From positions 6,402-70,401 of the forward strand of contig JAZNAQ010000011.1 of NCBI GenBank assembly GCA_045586595.1: 64,000 bases of DNA, written 5' to 3'. Below are positions 18,050-26,863 of the stretch, piece after piece. A model generated the notes under the pieces. It ran no database searches. It was not told the origin of the DNA and saw only the letters and a program-made list of their open reading frames with translations. Numbering within the stretch: the first letter of the stretch is position 1; every line of letters starts with the position of its first letter. The translations under genes and the position numbers were made by a program. Origin of the DNA: SIG480 sp045586595 (GTDB taxonomy: Bacteria > Bacillota > Clostridia > Oscillospirales > JAAYXM01).

Positions 18050-19702
18050 TTACTCCGCAGAAATCAAATAGTAATATACCGGCTGACCGCCGTCAAGAAT
18101 CATAACCTCGGCATCCTGTGCCTTATCCTTGCAGATTGACTCAATAACAGATGCATCATCAGCCTTTACACCGTCGCCGTAAAACACGGTTATAAAGCCC
18201 TTATCCTCAACACCCATGTCAGAGATAAGCTTGTCTGCCACTTCCTTTAAGTCCTTGCCCGATGCAGAGAGCTTACCTTCGTTAAGTGCAAGGTATTCGC
18301 CCTCTTTGATAGAGTGGCCGTCAAACTCACTGTCGCGTGCAGCATATGTGATAGAGCCTGTGGAAACATTCCCCGCCGCCTCCATCATTGCCGCAATATT
18401 CTGCTCAACATCAGCGTCCGGGTCAAACGCAAGCATCGCAGATATTCCCTGCGGTATGGTTTTTGTCTCAAGCACAACAACCTGCTTTGGTGTAAGCTCT
18501 GCTGTCTGCTGAGCCGCCATAATAATGTTCTTATTGTTCGGGAGAACAAAGACAATCTCCGATGGAGTTGCATTTATCGCATCGAGAATATCGTCTGTTG
18601 ACGGGTTCATCGTCTGTCCGCCCTCGACCATTGTGTTTGCACCTAGGTCGCGGAACACGTTCATAATGCCCTCGCCTGCTCCAACTACAGCAAACCCATA
18701 CTTTGTCTCCGGCTCGGCAATCTTCGGTTTTTCATCAGACTTAGGGGTAGAGCTCTGCTCTGCAATAACCTTTTCGGTATGCTGATAACGCATGTTGTCA
18801 ATCTTTATATTAGTAAGCTCACCGTAGGTAAGCGCACGCCCAAGAGCCTTATCAGGCTCATTTGTATGAACATGAACCTTTATAATATCGTCATCATCTA
18901 CAACAACAACGCAATCGCCGATAGACTCAAGATATGCGCGAAGCTTTGCAACATCAAGCTTTTTACCCTCTTTGCTGATGTTTACAATAAACTCTGTGCA
19001 GTATGCAAAAGTAATTTCCTCGTCAACCTCTGCAAAAAAAGCCGCGCCGCCTGCTGTAATCTCATCACCCGAAAGCGGCTTTACATCGTTCCCGAGAAGA
19101 GAGTCGCGCATTGCCTCAAGCACTAATACCCAACCGCAACCACCGGCATCAACAACTCCTGCCTTTTTAAGGACAGGGTTAAGCTCCATGGTCTCGTCTA
19201 AGGCTGCCTTTGCCGCAGTGATTGCCTCTTCAAAAAGCTCTGTAACATCGGACTGAGACCCTGCCAGCTCGCTCACACGCTCTGCCGCCTTGCGGGAAAC
19301 AGAAAGAATTGTGCCCTCTGCAGGCTTCATAACGGCGCGGTACGCCGCCTCAACGCCTGCAGTAAGTGCTTTGCCAAGCGATTTTGCATTCATCTCATGC
19401 TCTTCTGCACACGATTTTGCAAAGCCGCGGAAAAGAAGCGAAAGAATAACACCCGAGTTTCCGCGTGCGCCGCGAAGAAGAGCTGATGCCGCAATGTTTG
19501 CCGCCTCACCGATTGTTTCGGGAGCTGCACCTGCAAGAGCAGATGCAGCAGCGCGCGCAGTAAGCGACATGTTTGTGCCCGTGTCACCGTCAGGAACGGG
19601 GAATACGTTGAGCTCATTAAGTTTTTGTTTGTTGTTATCTATTGCCGCGGATGCGGAAATCACCATTCGTTTAAATTCCGCGGCGGTAATCTGTTCTTTC
19701 AA
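18050..19702 (-). CDS. fakA: Fatty acid kinase FakA (DhaL-domain protein, YloV)
   Basis: FakA phosphorylates fatty acids bound to DegV/FakB proteins so that host or exogenous fatty acids enter phospholipids. The N-terminal DhaL domain shows FPVPDGDTGTNMSLT (metal-binding Asp38 and Asp40), followed by the FakA middle and C-terminal regions, 550 residues in all. The start chosen is the TTG at 19702, six bases after GGAGGTG; the GTG at 19711 lies within that ribosome site. It sits between asp23 and recG. Confidence 0.9.
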   Translation of the reverse strand: MKEQITAAEFKRMVISASAAIDNNKQKLNELNVFPVPDGDTGTNMSLTARAAASALAGAAPETIGEAANIAASALLRGARGNSGVILSLLFRGFAKSCAEEHEMNAKSLGKALTAGVEAAYRAVMKPAEGTILSVSRKAAERVSELAGSQSDVTELFEEAITAAKAALDETMELNPVLKKAGVVDAGGCGWVLVLEAMRDSLLGNDVKPLSGDEITAGGAAFFAEVDEEITFAYCTEFIVNISKEGKKLDVAKLRAYLESIGDCVVVVDDDDIIKVHVHTNEPDKALGRALTYGELTNIKIDNMRYQHTEKVIAEQSSTPKSDEKPKIAEPETKYGFAVVGAGEGIMNVFRDLGANTMVEGGQTMNPSTDDILDAINATPSEIVFVLPNNKNIIMAAQQTAELTPKQVVVLETKTIPQGISAMLAFDPDADVEQNIAAMMEAAGNVSTGSITYAARDSEFDGHSIKEGEYLALNEGKLSASGKDLKEVADKLISDMGVEDKGFITVFYGDGVKADDASVIESICKDKAQDAEVMILDGGQPVYYYLISAE

Positions 19703-19716
19703 GACCGGCACCTCCG

Positions 19717-20064
19717 TTACTCTGCCATTATTGAATCGACATTTACGTTTACGTTGCCGACCTTAACGCGTGTTACGCGCTCAACATTATAGCGTACCTC
19801 GTTTATTATTGATTCACAAATCGCAGTGATGTTTACACCGTGCTCGACGATAATGTGAACGTCTATATTCACTTTATCGTTTTCAAACTTAACCTTTACG
19901 CCCTTGGACATGTTTTCACGCTTGAGAAGCCTTACAATGCCGTCCTTAACGCTACGGTCAGCCATACCGCGTACACCAAAGCAATTCGTTGCCGCATCAC
20001 CTGCAACAACCGTAAAAACATCATTTGTTATCTCTATTGAACCTTTGTCGTTATTTATTATCAT
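19717..20064 (-). CDS. Asp23/Gls24 family envelope-stress protein (YloU)
   Basis: A 115-residue Asp23-fold protein: ITNDVFTVVAGDAATNCFGVRGMA and DVHIIVEHGVNITAICESI are characteristic. Family members associate with the membrane or cell envelope, and this one is paired with fakA as B. subtilis yloU is with yloV. Ribosome site AAGGAGGG. Confidence 0.9.
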   Translation of the reverse strand: MIINNDKGSIEITNDVFTVVAGDAATNCFGVRGMADRSVKDGIVRLLKRENMSKGVKVKFENDKVNIDVHIIVEHGVNITAICESIINEVRYNVERVTRVKVGNVNVNVDSIMAE

Positions 20065-20100
20065 ATACGTCCCTCCTTAGCGACTGTTATACATAGTTAT

Positions 20101-20129
20101 ATTATATTCTATTTTTGCCAATAACTCAA
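20101..20129 (-). promoter_or_regulatory. Promoter of asp23-fakA-recG
   Basis: On the minus strand TTGAGT (20124-20129), 17 bases, TATAAT (20101-20106), between the gtrA terminator and asp23. Confidence 0.75.
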
Positions 20130-20160
20130 TAGAAATTTTTTTAATACGCTCTTTTTTACA

Positions 20161-20189
20161 AAAAGCTTTCTCAAAACGAGAAAGCTTTT
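20161..20189 (-). terminator. Terminator after gtrA
   Basis: Arms AAAAGCTTTCTC / GAGAAAGCTTTT with a five-base loop lie four bases past the gtrA stop, isolating it from the asp23 promoter. Confidence 0.8.
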
Positions 20190-20192
20190 TGA

Positions 20193-20603
20193 TTACTTGC
20201 TTGTATCTATACTCTTACCAAAAACAAAATAACGCTGATAAAGAAATTCTGTTATAAAGTTTACGAGCATATTAAGTATAGTGACTATATACTCATTCCA
20301 CATAAGCGTTTCTGCAAGATAGTCCCCGGCTATTGTAGATACAGGGGTGAAAACCGCATAATATGCGAGAGTTTTCATCATAGCTATCGGAACATTATTC
20401 GCCGATTTAAATGTAAATTTACGGTTAAGGGTAAAGTTCCAGACAACCGAAAGGACAAGAGCAATAAGATAACACGCCCAATAGTTCCACCCCAAAAATT
20501 CATTGAGTATTGCAAAACTTATTATCTGGATAAAGCCTGCACTGAGAGAAAATGCGGCAAATTTTATAAATCTGAAAAACTCTTTTGTTGAATTTTTTGT
20601 CAT
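20193..20603 (-). CDS. GtrA-like family membrane protein
   Basis: Four membrane helices and the FxxxGxxx pattern, with SVVWNFTLNRKFTFKS and FLYQRYFVF, identify the GtrA family, usually involved in flipping polyprenyl-linked sugars for wall or membrane glycans. The ATG at 20603 is six bases after GGAG and gives 136 residues; a longer frame begins 19 codons earlier without a ribosome site. No glycosyltransferase neighbour is present, so the substrate is unknown. Confidence 0.85.
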   Translation of the reverse strand: MTKNSTKEFFRFIKFAAFSLSAGFIQIISFAILNEFLGWNYWACYLIALVLSVVWNFTLNRKFTFKSANNVPIAMMKTLAYYAVFTPVSTIAGDYLAETLMWNEYIVTILNMLVNFITEFLYQRYFVFGKSIDTSK

Positions 20604-20631
20604 CTCCACTCCGCCTTTATATTTTTTCTTT

Positions 20632-20660
20632 ATAATATCACAACTTCTGATTTTTTTCAA
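20632..20660 (-). promoter_or_regulatory. Promoter of gtrA
   Basis: On the minus strand TTGAAA (20655-20660), 17 bases, TATTAT (20632-20637). Confidence 0.6.
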
Positions 20661-20673
20661 TCTAATGCTTACC

Positions 20674-20702
20674 TTGACTAAATTTTATGGATTTGGTATA
20701 AT
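20674..20702 (+). promoter_or_regulatory. Promoter of mntP-pyrR
   Basis: TTGACT (20674-20679), 17 bases, extended -10 TGGTATAAT (TATAAT at 20697-20702). The leader is about 30 bases, too short for a manganese riboswitch. Confidence 0.8.
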
Positions 20703-20738
20703 TAAACGATTTTATTTTGTTAGCAAAGAGGTTTAAAA

Positions 20739-21326
20739 ATGAATTTAGGACTGATGTTCTTTTTTTCAAGCGCGCTCTTGGGTATCGGGCTTGCAATGGA
20801 TGCCTTTTCAATTTCTCTCGCAAACGGGCTCGCAGAGCCGAAAATGAGGTTTCCTAAAATGCTCCTTATCGCAGGAGTATTTGCAACAGCGCAGTTTCTT
20901 ATGCCGTTCATCGGTTGGACTTGTGTACATACCATCGCAGAACACTTTTTAGCATTTCAGAAGCTTATACCGTGGATTGCCCTTATTCTTCTCTGTTACA
21001 TCGGCGGGAATATGCTTTTTGACGGCATCAAAAAATGCGAAGACGATGCTCCTTCAAAAACAACGCTTGTCGCTATTCTCGTTCAGGGCATTGCAACGTC
21101 TATCGACGCGCTTTCGGTCGGCTTTACAATTTCACAATACAACCTTACGATGGCGATATTCGCCTCGCTGATAATCGGTGCTGTCACATTTGTAATATGC
21201 CTCTCAGGTGTTTTTCTCGGCAAAAGGTTTGGAACTCACTTTTCAAACAAGGCAAGCATCATAGGCGGTGCAATCCTTATATTTATCGGTCTTGAAATCT
21301 TTATAAGTTCATTCTTAAGGGGTTAA
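20739..21326 (+). CDS. mntP: Manganese efflux pump MntP family
   Basis: The 195-residue protein has six membrane helices. GLAMDAFSISLANGL and GIATSIDALSVGFTI are the duplicated Asp-containing motifs of MntP, which exports Mn2+. The ribosome site is AGAGG. It is followed four bases later by pyrR. Confidence 0.9.
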   Translation: MNLGLMFFFSSALLGIGLAMDAFSISLANGLAEPKMRFPKMLLIAGVFATAQFLMPFIGWTCVHTIAEHFLAFQKLIPWIALILLCYIGGNMLFDGIKKCEDDAPSKTTLVAILVQGIATSIDALSVGFTISQYNLTMAIFASLIIGAVTFVICLSGVFLGKRFGTHFSNKASIIGGAILIFIGLEIFISSFLRG

Positions 21327-21330
21327 TCTC

Positions 21331-21867
21331 ATGGAACTGAAAGCAAAAATCATGGATGAATCGGCAATTCATCGCTCCATGGCACGTATTACGCATGAAA
21401 TAATAGAAAAGAACCGCGGCGCTGAAGGAATTTGCCTTGTAGGTATAAAGCGCCGGGGTATCCCCCTCGCCAAAATGCTCCGCGACAACATAAAAAAATT
21501 TGAGGGCGCTGATGTCCCCATGGGGCACATCGACATAACCCTCTACCGTGATGACATTGCAGAACAGGTTGCCGTGCCGTCAACAGACGGCTGTGAAATA
21601 CCCTGCGATGTTCGTGAGTACAACATAATAATCGTCGATGACGTTCTCTATACAGGGCGCACGGTAAGAGCCGCGATTGACTCAATCTTCCGCTTCGGAA
21701 GGCCGAAATCAATCCAGCTTGCGGTACTCATAGACCGCGGTCATAGAGAACTTCCCATCCGTCCCGATTTTGTGGGCAAGAACATCCCCACCTCAAAAAC
21801 AGAGCTTGTTTCAGTTATGCTCGATGAGGTCGACGGTGAAACAGGCGTATGCCTCTACAGTATGTAA
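21331..21867 (+). CDS. pyrR: Bifunctional pyr operon regulator / uracil phosphoribosyltransferase PyrR
   Basis: PyrR binds pyr mRNA in a UMP-dependent way and has uracil phosphoribosyltransferase activity. The PRPP loop VDDVLYTGRTVRAA lies near residues 102-115 and the family N-terminus HRSMARITHEIIEKN is clear. The length of 178 is normal. No pyr biosynthetic gene or PyrR-binding leader is nearby; the gene is read with mntP and ends at a terminator. Confidence 0.95.
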   Translation: MELKAKIMDESAIHRSMARITHEIIEKNRGAEGICLVGIKRRGIPLAKMLRDNIKKFEGADVPMGHIDITLYRDDIAEQVAVPSTDGCEIPCDVREYNIIIVDDVLYTGRTVRAAIDSIFRFGRPKSIQLAVLIDRGHRELPIRPDFVGKNIPTSKTELVSVMLDEVDGETGVCLYSM

Positions 21868-21877
21868 AAGCAAAAAC

Positions 21878-21911
21878 ACCCGGCTGTTATCAAAATTGAT
21901 AACAGCCGGGT
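21878..21911. terminator. Bidirectional terminator between pyrR and thrS
   Basis: Perfect 15-base arms ACCCGGCTGTTATCA / TGATAACAGCCGGGT with an AAAT loop. Confidence 0.92.
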
Positions 21912-21921
21912 TTGTTTTTAT

Positions 21922-23685
21922 TTATACACGCTCTTTTATTTCGGTTGTAATTTTTGCTATAAACTCATCAAGCGTCATTGTTTCGTTCTGAGCAGTATCG
22001 CGATAACGGACGGAAACCGTTCCGTTCTCAACCTCCTGCTGGCCAATAATTACCATGTACGGAACACGGCCTACAGTCTGAGCCTCACGAATCATATAGC
22101 CGATTTTCTCGTTTCGGTTATCCATCTCAACGCGAACACCCGCTTTTCTGAGAGCTTCGTATACTTCCTTACCGTACTCTGCGCTCTTTTCAGAAACAAG
22201 AAGTACCTTTGCCTGAGTCGGAGCAAGCCATACCGGGAATTTACCTGCAAAGTGCTCTGTGAGCATACCGATAAATCTCTCAATAGAGCCGAAGCATACG
22301 CGGTGAATCATAATCGGGCGCTGCTTTTCGCCATTCTCATCAATATACTCAAGGTTAAAGTTGAGCGGCATCTGGAAGTCAAGCTGGATAGTTCCGCACT
22401 GCCATGTTCTTCCGAGAGAATCTTCAAGGTGGAAGTCAATCTTCGGGCCGTAGAAAGCGCCGTCGCCTTCGTTAATCGTGTACGGAAGACCGAGCTTTTC
22501 AAGGGCGCCTTTGAGGCCGTTTGTAGCTGCCTCCCAGTCCTCGTCACTGCCCATGCTGTCCTCAGGGCGTGTAGAAAGTTCTACGTTATACTTAAAACCA
22601 AGTTTTGAGTAAACCTCATTGATAAGGTCAACAACACCAACAATTTCGTCGGTTATCTGCTCACGGCGCATAAAGATATGCGCATCGTCCTGAGTAAAGC
22701 AGCGAACACGGAAAAGACCGTGAAGCGCACCGCGAAGCTCGTGGCGGTGAACAACACCAAGCTCGCCCATGCGAATCGGAAGGTCGCGGTAGCTGTGCGG
22801 CTGTGAACGGTAAACCATGACACCGCCCGGACAGTTCATCGGCTTTACACAGAATGTTTCCTCGTCAATCGTGGTCGTGTACATATTATCCTTATAGTGG
22901 TCCCAATGTCCGCTTGTTTCCCAGAGCTTACGGTTCATAATAAGCGGTGTTGCAACTTCAACGTAGTCATTGCGTGTATGAAGCTCACGCCAATACTCTA
23001 TAAGTGCGTTTTTAAGAAGCATACCCTTCGGCAGGAAGAACGGGAATCCCGGAGCCTCGTCTGCAAACATAAAGAGCCCCATCTCTTTGCCAATTCGGCG
23101 ATGGTCGCGCTTTTCTGCCTCTTCAAGAAGCTTTAAGTAATCCTCAAGCTCCTGCTGTGATGAGAAAGCTATACCCTTTACGCGGGTGAGCATTTTGTTG
23201 TTCTTATCATTCTTCCAGTATGCACCGGACTGATCTGTGACCTTAAACGCCTTGAGCGCCTTTGTATAGCAAAGGTGCGGGCCGACACACATGTCTATAT
23301 AATCGCCCTGCTGATAGAAGCTTATCTCGGCATCCTCGGGCAGGTCGCCTATATGCTCTACCTTATACTTCTCACCACGGCTTTCCATAAGGGCAATAGC
23401 CTCATCACGCGGGAGAATATACGGCTTAATCGGGAGATTTTCTTTTACGATTTTTCGCATCTCCTGCTCTATTTTCTGCAAATCCTCGTCAGTAAGCTTT
23501 TCATCGCCAAGGTCAACATCATAATAGAAGCCCTTGTCTGTAGCAGGGCCGTATGCGAAATGTGCATTCGGATAAAGCCTGCTTATTGCCTGAGCCATGA
23601 TGTGAGCAGCAGAGTGGCGAAGAACGTGGAGTTCTTCTTCCTTCGGGCACTCACCCACAGTTCCGTTGTTGTAAATTACTTTCAT
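21922..23685 (-). CDS. thrS: Threonyl-tRNA synthetase
   Basis: A class II synthetase charging tRNA-Thr. The editing domain motif HVLRHSAAHIMAQA, the zinc-site MNCPGG, class II motifs (RPIMIHR) and a C-terminal anticodon-binding domain are all present. The 587 residues start near the editing domain, so the N-terminal TGS domain is essentially missing, a variation known in some clostridial enzymes. No T-box is seen in its short leader. Confidence 0.95.
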   Translation of the reverse strand: MKVIYNNGTVGECPKEEELHVLRHSAAHIMAQAISRLYPNAHFAYGPATDKGFYYDVDLGDEKLTDEDLQKIEQEMRKIVKENLPIKPYILPRDEAIALMESRGEKYKVEHIGDLPEDAEISFYQQGDYIDMCVGPHLCYTKALKAFKVTDQSGAYWKNDKNNKMLTRVKGIAFSSQQELEDYLKLLEEAEKRDHRRIGKEMGLFMFADEAPGFPFFLPKGMLLKNALIEYWRELHTRNDYVEVATPLIMNRKLWETSGHWDHYKDNMYTTTIDEETFCVKPMNCPGGVMVYRSQPHSYRDLPIRMGELGVVHRHELRGALHGLFRVRCFTQDDAHIFMRREQITDEIVGVVDLINEVYSKLGFKYNVELSTRPEDSMGSDEDWEAATNGLKGALEKLGLPYTINEGDGAFYGPKIDFHLEDSLGRTWQCGTIQLDFQMPLNFNLEYIDENGEKQRPIMIHRVCFGSIERFIGMLTEHFAGKFPVWLAPTQAKVLLVSEKSAEYGKEVYEALRKAGVRVEMDNRNEKIGYMIREAQTVGRVPYMVIIGQQEVENGTVSVRYRDTAQNETMTLDEFIAKITTEIKERV

Positions 23686-23734
23686 ATCTTATACCCTCTT
23701 TTCGGATAAAAAATCTTTTGCAAACTATTTTTAT

Positions 23735-23764
23735 ATTATATTGTATACAGGTGCAAATTGTCAA
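23735..23764 (-). promoter_or_regulatory. Promoter of thrS
   Basis: On the minus strand TTGACA (23759-23764), 18 bases, TATAAT (23735-23740). Confidence 0.7.
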
Positions 23765-23817
23765 TGCTTTTCGGCGTAAATATTTGTATTTCGCGCATAT
23801 TGTGAAGAAAATAAAAA

Positions 23818-23847
23818 AGACGTCCTTCTCTTACGAAAAGGACGTCT
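23818..23847 (-). terminator. Terminator of tRNA-Arg
   Basis: A 13-base stem (AGACGTCCTT / AAGGACGTCT core, one mismatch) directly follows the tRNA 3' end and is followed on the minus strand by TTTTTTATTTT. Confidence 0.85.
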
Positions 23848-23923
23848 GGCGCGCTGTGGAGAATTCGAATCCCCGACCTTGTGGTCCGTAGCCACACGCT
23901 CTATCCAGCTGAGCTAACAGCGC
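23847..23923 (-). tRNA. tRNA-Arg (anticodon ACG)
   Basis: The full cloverleaf can be drawn: acceptor GCGCTGT/ACAGCGC, D arm GCTC/GAGC, anticodon stem TGTGG/CCACA with loop CTACGGA (anticodon ACG, reading CGN codons after inosine modification), and T arm containing GGTTCGAATCC-type sequence (GATTCGAATTC). The 3' CCA is encoded (23847-23849). Confidence 0.95.
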
Positions 23924-23946
23924 ATATTGCCTTAAACAGCTTAACT

Positions 23947-23975
23947 ATAATAACATAACAAAAAAGAAAAATCAA
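23947..23975 (-). promoter_or_regulatory. Promoter of tRNA-Arg
   Basis: On the minus strand TTGATT (23970-23975), 17 bases, TATTAT (23947-23952), about 25 bases upstream of the tRNA. Confidence 0.6.
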
Positions 23976-24088
23976 GCCTTTTTTTATCTTTTTTTCAAAA
24001 TTTTTTCTCCCAAATTTTACGGTTATATGTTATACTATAAACATAAATGAGTTTTATGTATCAGGCGGAGATATTCCCCGCCCAACGC

Positions 24089-24262
24089 TTACAGGATTGA
24101 CTGCAAACTGTCTATGACGCTTCCTGCGCTTTTGAGTATCTTACCGGTATTGTGTTTAATGCATTTGCATGATTTGCTTTTTTTCGGCATAAGCGTTACC
24201 GCAAGCGTCGTTCCGACTATCAACCCTGCCGTCATGCCTTTGCAAAACGGACTCATTGTCAT
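24089..24262 (-). CDS. Small membrane-associated protein, 57 residues
   Basis: The ATG at 24262 is preceded by AAGGGGAAGTGG. The product begins MTMSPFCKGMTAGLIVGTTL, with one hydrophobic helix (about residues 10-25), a basic Lys/Cys stretch and an amphipathic C-terminus (SAGSVIDSLQSIL). This layout resembles the YtxH-like small proteins common in Clostridia, but no function is known. It fills the otherwise gene-free 23926-24355 stretch and could easily be missed because of its size. Confidence 0.65.
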   Translation of the reverse strand: MTMSPFCKGMTAGLIVGTTLAVTLMPKKSKSCKCIKHNTGKILKSAGSVIDSLQSIL

Positions 24263-24355
24263 AATACCACTTCCCCTTCAGTAATATTATCTCCAAATTG
24301 CCGCATTATTTCGCGGTAGTTTGTGGAAAAATAAAAAAACAACAGGAGAACTAAA

Positions 24356-24937
24356 ATGAAAAAATTTACATCAATTCTGCTGACACTTGCTATAATTCTC
24401 ACACTGTCAGCATGCCTTCCGTCTGACTACAAAAACGTAAACGACACACCCGACGAAACGTTGCCTGCCCCGCAAACCCGCAACGAGCTCTATTCGCTGT
24501 ATGCCGCGATAGAGCGCGACATGGCAAGGGCACAGATTGAAGCGATGTTCGGCATCGGAACCCCGTCATATGACGACTATGGCGATGTGAAATATATAAA
24601 TTACTATAACTCAACAAAGTCAGCAGGCGTATCAATAATTTATGACTCCGAAGATGTGGTTGAAACAAAAATGCTCTATTTCAACAAAAAAGCAAACCTC
24701 GTCCCCTTCTCCGGCCGTTATGATGACTCAAAGGTTTCATATGTAAAATCAGGCATGACCGTAGAAGAGGCCTTAAAGCTTATGGGCTCAACACCGCTTG
24801 AATTATCATGTACCTATAATGACGGCGGCCCGCTGAACATGTCTAAGATATACTGCTGGTATAACGAAGACACATCAAACTTTATGCTTCACACAGAAAA
24901 CGGAATCATAAACAACGTGGCGCTCTACCGCGAATAA
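24356..24937 (+). CDS. Lipoprotein with two BamE/SmpA-like repeats
   Basis: The signal peptide ends in lipobox LSAC (Cys20), so a membrane-anchored lipoprotein is expected. The 193-residue product contains two segments of the SmpA/BamE type: RDMARAQIEAMFGIGTP and KSGMTVEEALKLMGSTP, each followed by a beta-rich stretch. In Gram-positives such repeats occur in small surface lipoproteins of unknown role. The ATG is preceded by AACAGGAG. Confidence 0.7.
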   Translation: MKKFTSILLTLAIILTLSACLPSDYKNVNDTPDETLPAPQTRNELYSLYAAIERDMARAQIEAMFGIGTPSYDDYGDVKYINYYNSTKSAGVSIIYDSEDVVETKMLYFNKKANLVPFSGRYDDSKVSYVKSGMTVEEALKLMGSTPLELSCTYNDGGPLNMSKIYCWYNEDTSNFMLHTENGIINNVALYRE

Positions 24938-24992
24938 CTTTATATTGACCTGAATATAAATCTTCGATATACTTATTTCAGAGGTGATTAAC

Positions 24993-25424
24993 ATGACAGA
25001 TGTATATTTATGGCTTGCCGCCACTGTTGTATTCGGCGCAATAGAGGCACTTACCGTCGGCATAGTATCTATATGGTTTGCTCTCGGTTCACTTGCAGCA
25101 CTCATCGCTGCGGCGCTTCATGCCGAAACGTGGCTTCAAGTCACTGTATTTCTTGCAGTGTCGGTAATCGCGCTCATCCTCACCCGCCCGCTTATCAAGA
25201 AAAAAATTCTGCTTAACACGACACCCACAAACGCTGATATGCTCATTGGTGCGGCAGGTGTTGTAGAAGATAGCATTGATAATCTCTCAGGTGCGGGTTC
25301 AGTAAAAATCCAGGGCAAGGTATGGAGCGCAAGAAGCATAAGCGGTGATACCATTGCCTCGGGCAGCATCGTTACCATCGTAAAAATTGAGGGTGTAAAG
25401 CTCATTGTTGAGCTTTCAAAATAA
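24993..25424 (+). CDS. NfeD-like membrane protein
   Basis: The 143-residue product has two to three N-terminal membrane helices and a C-terminal OB-fold segment (VVEDSIDNLSGAGSVKIQGKVWSA). NfeD-like proteins partner with SPFH/stomatin proteins at membrane microdomains, and an SPFH gene follows 24 bases later. The ATG at 24993 follows AGAGGTG; a GTG at 24984 lies inside that site. Confidence 0.88.
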   Translation: MTDVYLWLAATVVFGAIEALTVGIVSIWFALGSLAALIAAALHAETWLQVTVFLAVSVIALILTRPLIKKKILLNTTPTNADMLIGAAGVVEDSIDNLSGAGSVKIQGKVWSARSISGDTIASGSIVTIVKIEGVKLIVELSK

Positions 25425-25448
25425 AATATATAAGAAAGGAAAAACGTT

Positions 25449-26363
25449 ATGATAATAGCAATCCTTATTATTCTCGCGCTCGTTGTTGTCATTTCAAACA
25501 TCGTAATTGTCCAGCAGGCATCAGCCCGAGTTGTTGAACGACTCGGCGCATACCGCGCTACATGGAATGTCGGCATGCACTTTAAAATTCCGTTCATTGA
25601 GCGCGTACGGCGTCCCATTTCTCTCAAGGAGCAAGTCGCAGACTTCCCTCCCCAGCCGGTTATCACAAAAGATAACGTAACAATGCAGATTGACACCGTT
25701 GTCTACTTCCAGATAACTGACCCGAAGCTTTACACCTACGGTGTTGAGCGCCCGATTTCAGCTATAGAGAATCTCACGGCAACAACCCTGCGTAACATTA
25801 TCGGTGATCTCGAGCTTGACCAGACTCTAACCTCACGCGATACCATAAACACAAAAATGCGTACAATACTCGACGAGGCTACCGACCCGTGGGGCATTAA
25901 GGTAAATCGTGTTGAGCTTAAGAACATCATTCCCCCTCGCGAAATCCAGGATGCGATGGAAAAGCAGATGAAAGCAGAGCGTGAACGCCGTCAGGCAATC
26001 CTTAAGGCAGAAGGCGTTAAGCAGTCGCAGATCCTTGAAGCTGAGGGCGAAAAGCAAGCACTCATCCTCCGCGCAGATGCGGCGAAGCAGTCCAAAATAC
26101 TTGATGCTGAGGGTGAAAAAGAAAAGCAGATACTCGAGGCAGAAGGTCAGGCAGCGGCTATTATGAAAACTCAGGAGGCTCTTGCAAAGGCCATCACACT
26201 TATTAACGATGCAAACCCAAGCGATTCGGTAATAAAGCTCAAAGCTCTGGAGGCATTCCAGGCAGCAGCAGACGGCAAAGCTACAAAGCTTATTATCCCG
26301 TCCGAAATACAGGGGCTTGCAGGGCTTGCGGGTTCTCTCAAAGAAACAATAACAGATAAATAA
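25449..26363 (+). CDS. SPFH/band 7 (stomatin-like) membrane protein
   Basis: An N-terminal membrane helix is followed by the band 7 domain (VVERLGAYRATWNVGMHFKIPF) and an Ala/Glu-rich coiled coil with repeated LEAEGEKQ-type units (about residues 180-245). The 304 residues match the QmcA/stomatin class, scaffolds of membrane microdomains. Context with NfeD-like and mscL suggests a membrane-maintenance group. Confidence 0.92.
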   Translation: MIIAILIILALVVVISNIVIVQQASARVVERLGAYRATWNVGMHFKIPFIERVRRPISLKEQVADFPPQPVITKDNVTMQIDTVVYFQITDPKLYTYGVERPISAIENLTATTLRNIIGDLELDQTLTSRDTINTKMRTILDEATDPWGIKVNRVELKNIIPPREIQDAMEKQMKAERERRQAILKAEGVKQSQILEAEGEKQALILRADAAKQSKILDAEGEKEKQILEAEGQAAAIMKTQEALAKAITLINDANPSDSVIKLKALEAFQAAADGKATKLIIPSEIQGLAGLAGSLKETITDK

Positions 26364-26385
26364 AAAAATTCAGGTAGGTTGACAA

Positions 26386-26811
26386 ATGAAAAAGTTTTTT
26401 GGGGAATTTAAAGAATTTATATCACGCGGAAACGTAATTGACATGGCAGTCGGTGTCGTAGTCGGTGCTGCTTTCAAATCAATCATTGACTCTTTAGTTA
26501 ACGACATTATTATGCCGGTTGTAGGCTGGCGCCTCGGCGGTCTTGACTTTTCAAGCTATGCCATTAAGCTTTCCGAAACAGTTACCACAGACGGCTCCGT
26601 TGTTGTAAACGCCATTCTCTACGGAAAGTTTATAAACAGCATTATAAGCTTCCTCATAATTGCGTTCTGCTTGTTTGTTGTCATTAAGATGATAAATTCG
26701 CTCCGCAGAAAGAAAGAGGAAGAACCGGCGCCCGCACCTGCCCCCGAACCGTCAGCAGAGGAAAAGCTCCTCTCAGAAATCCGCGACCTTATAAAGGCAA
26801 AGAACGAATAG
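26386..26811 (+). CDS. mscL: Large-conductance mechanosensitive channel
   Basis: MscL opens under membrane tension to release osmolytes. FKEFISRGNVIDMAVGVVVG is the N-terminal helix and TM1 signature; TM2 (SFLIIAFCLFVVIKMIN) and the acidic/Pro-rich tail with a C-terminal helix follow. 141 residues is normal. Confidence 0.96.
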   Translation: MKKFFGEFKEFISRGNVIDMAVGVVVGAAFKSIIDSLVNDIIMPVVGWRLGGLDFSSYAIKLSETVTTDGSVVVNAILYGKFINSIISFLIIAFCLFVVIKMINSLRRKKEEEPAPAPAPEPSAEEKLLSEIRDLIKAKNE

Positions 26812-26818
26812 TTTAAAA

Positions 26819-26850
26819 AACTCTGTATGCGCCAAAAGCCATACAGAGTT
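26819..26850. terminator. Terminator between mscL and the YetF-like gene
   Basis: Arms AACTCTGTATG / CATACAGAGTT with a ten-base loop, followed by TTTTATTATAT. Confidence 0.88.
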
Positions 26851-26863
26851 TTTATTATATACT

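Noticed and set aside
20703..20738. Manganese riboswitch before mntP
   Set aside because: The promoter leaves a leader of only about 30 bases, far too short for the yybP-ykoY element.
23686..23734. T-box leader before thrS
   Set aside because: The leader is about 45 bases and lacks the T-box motif.
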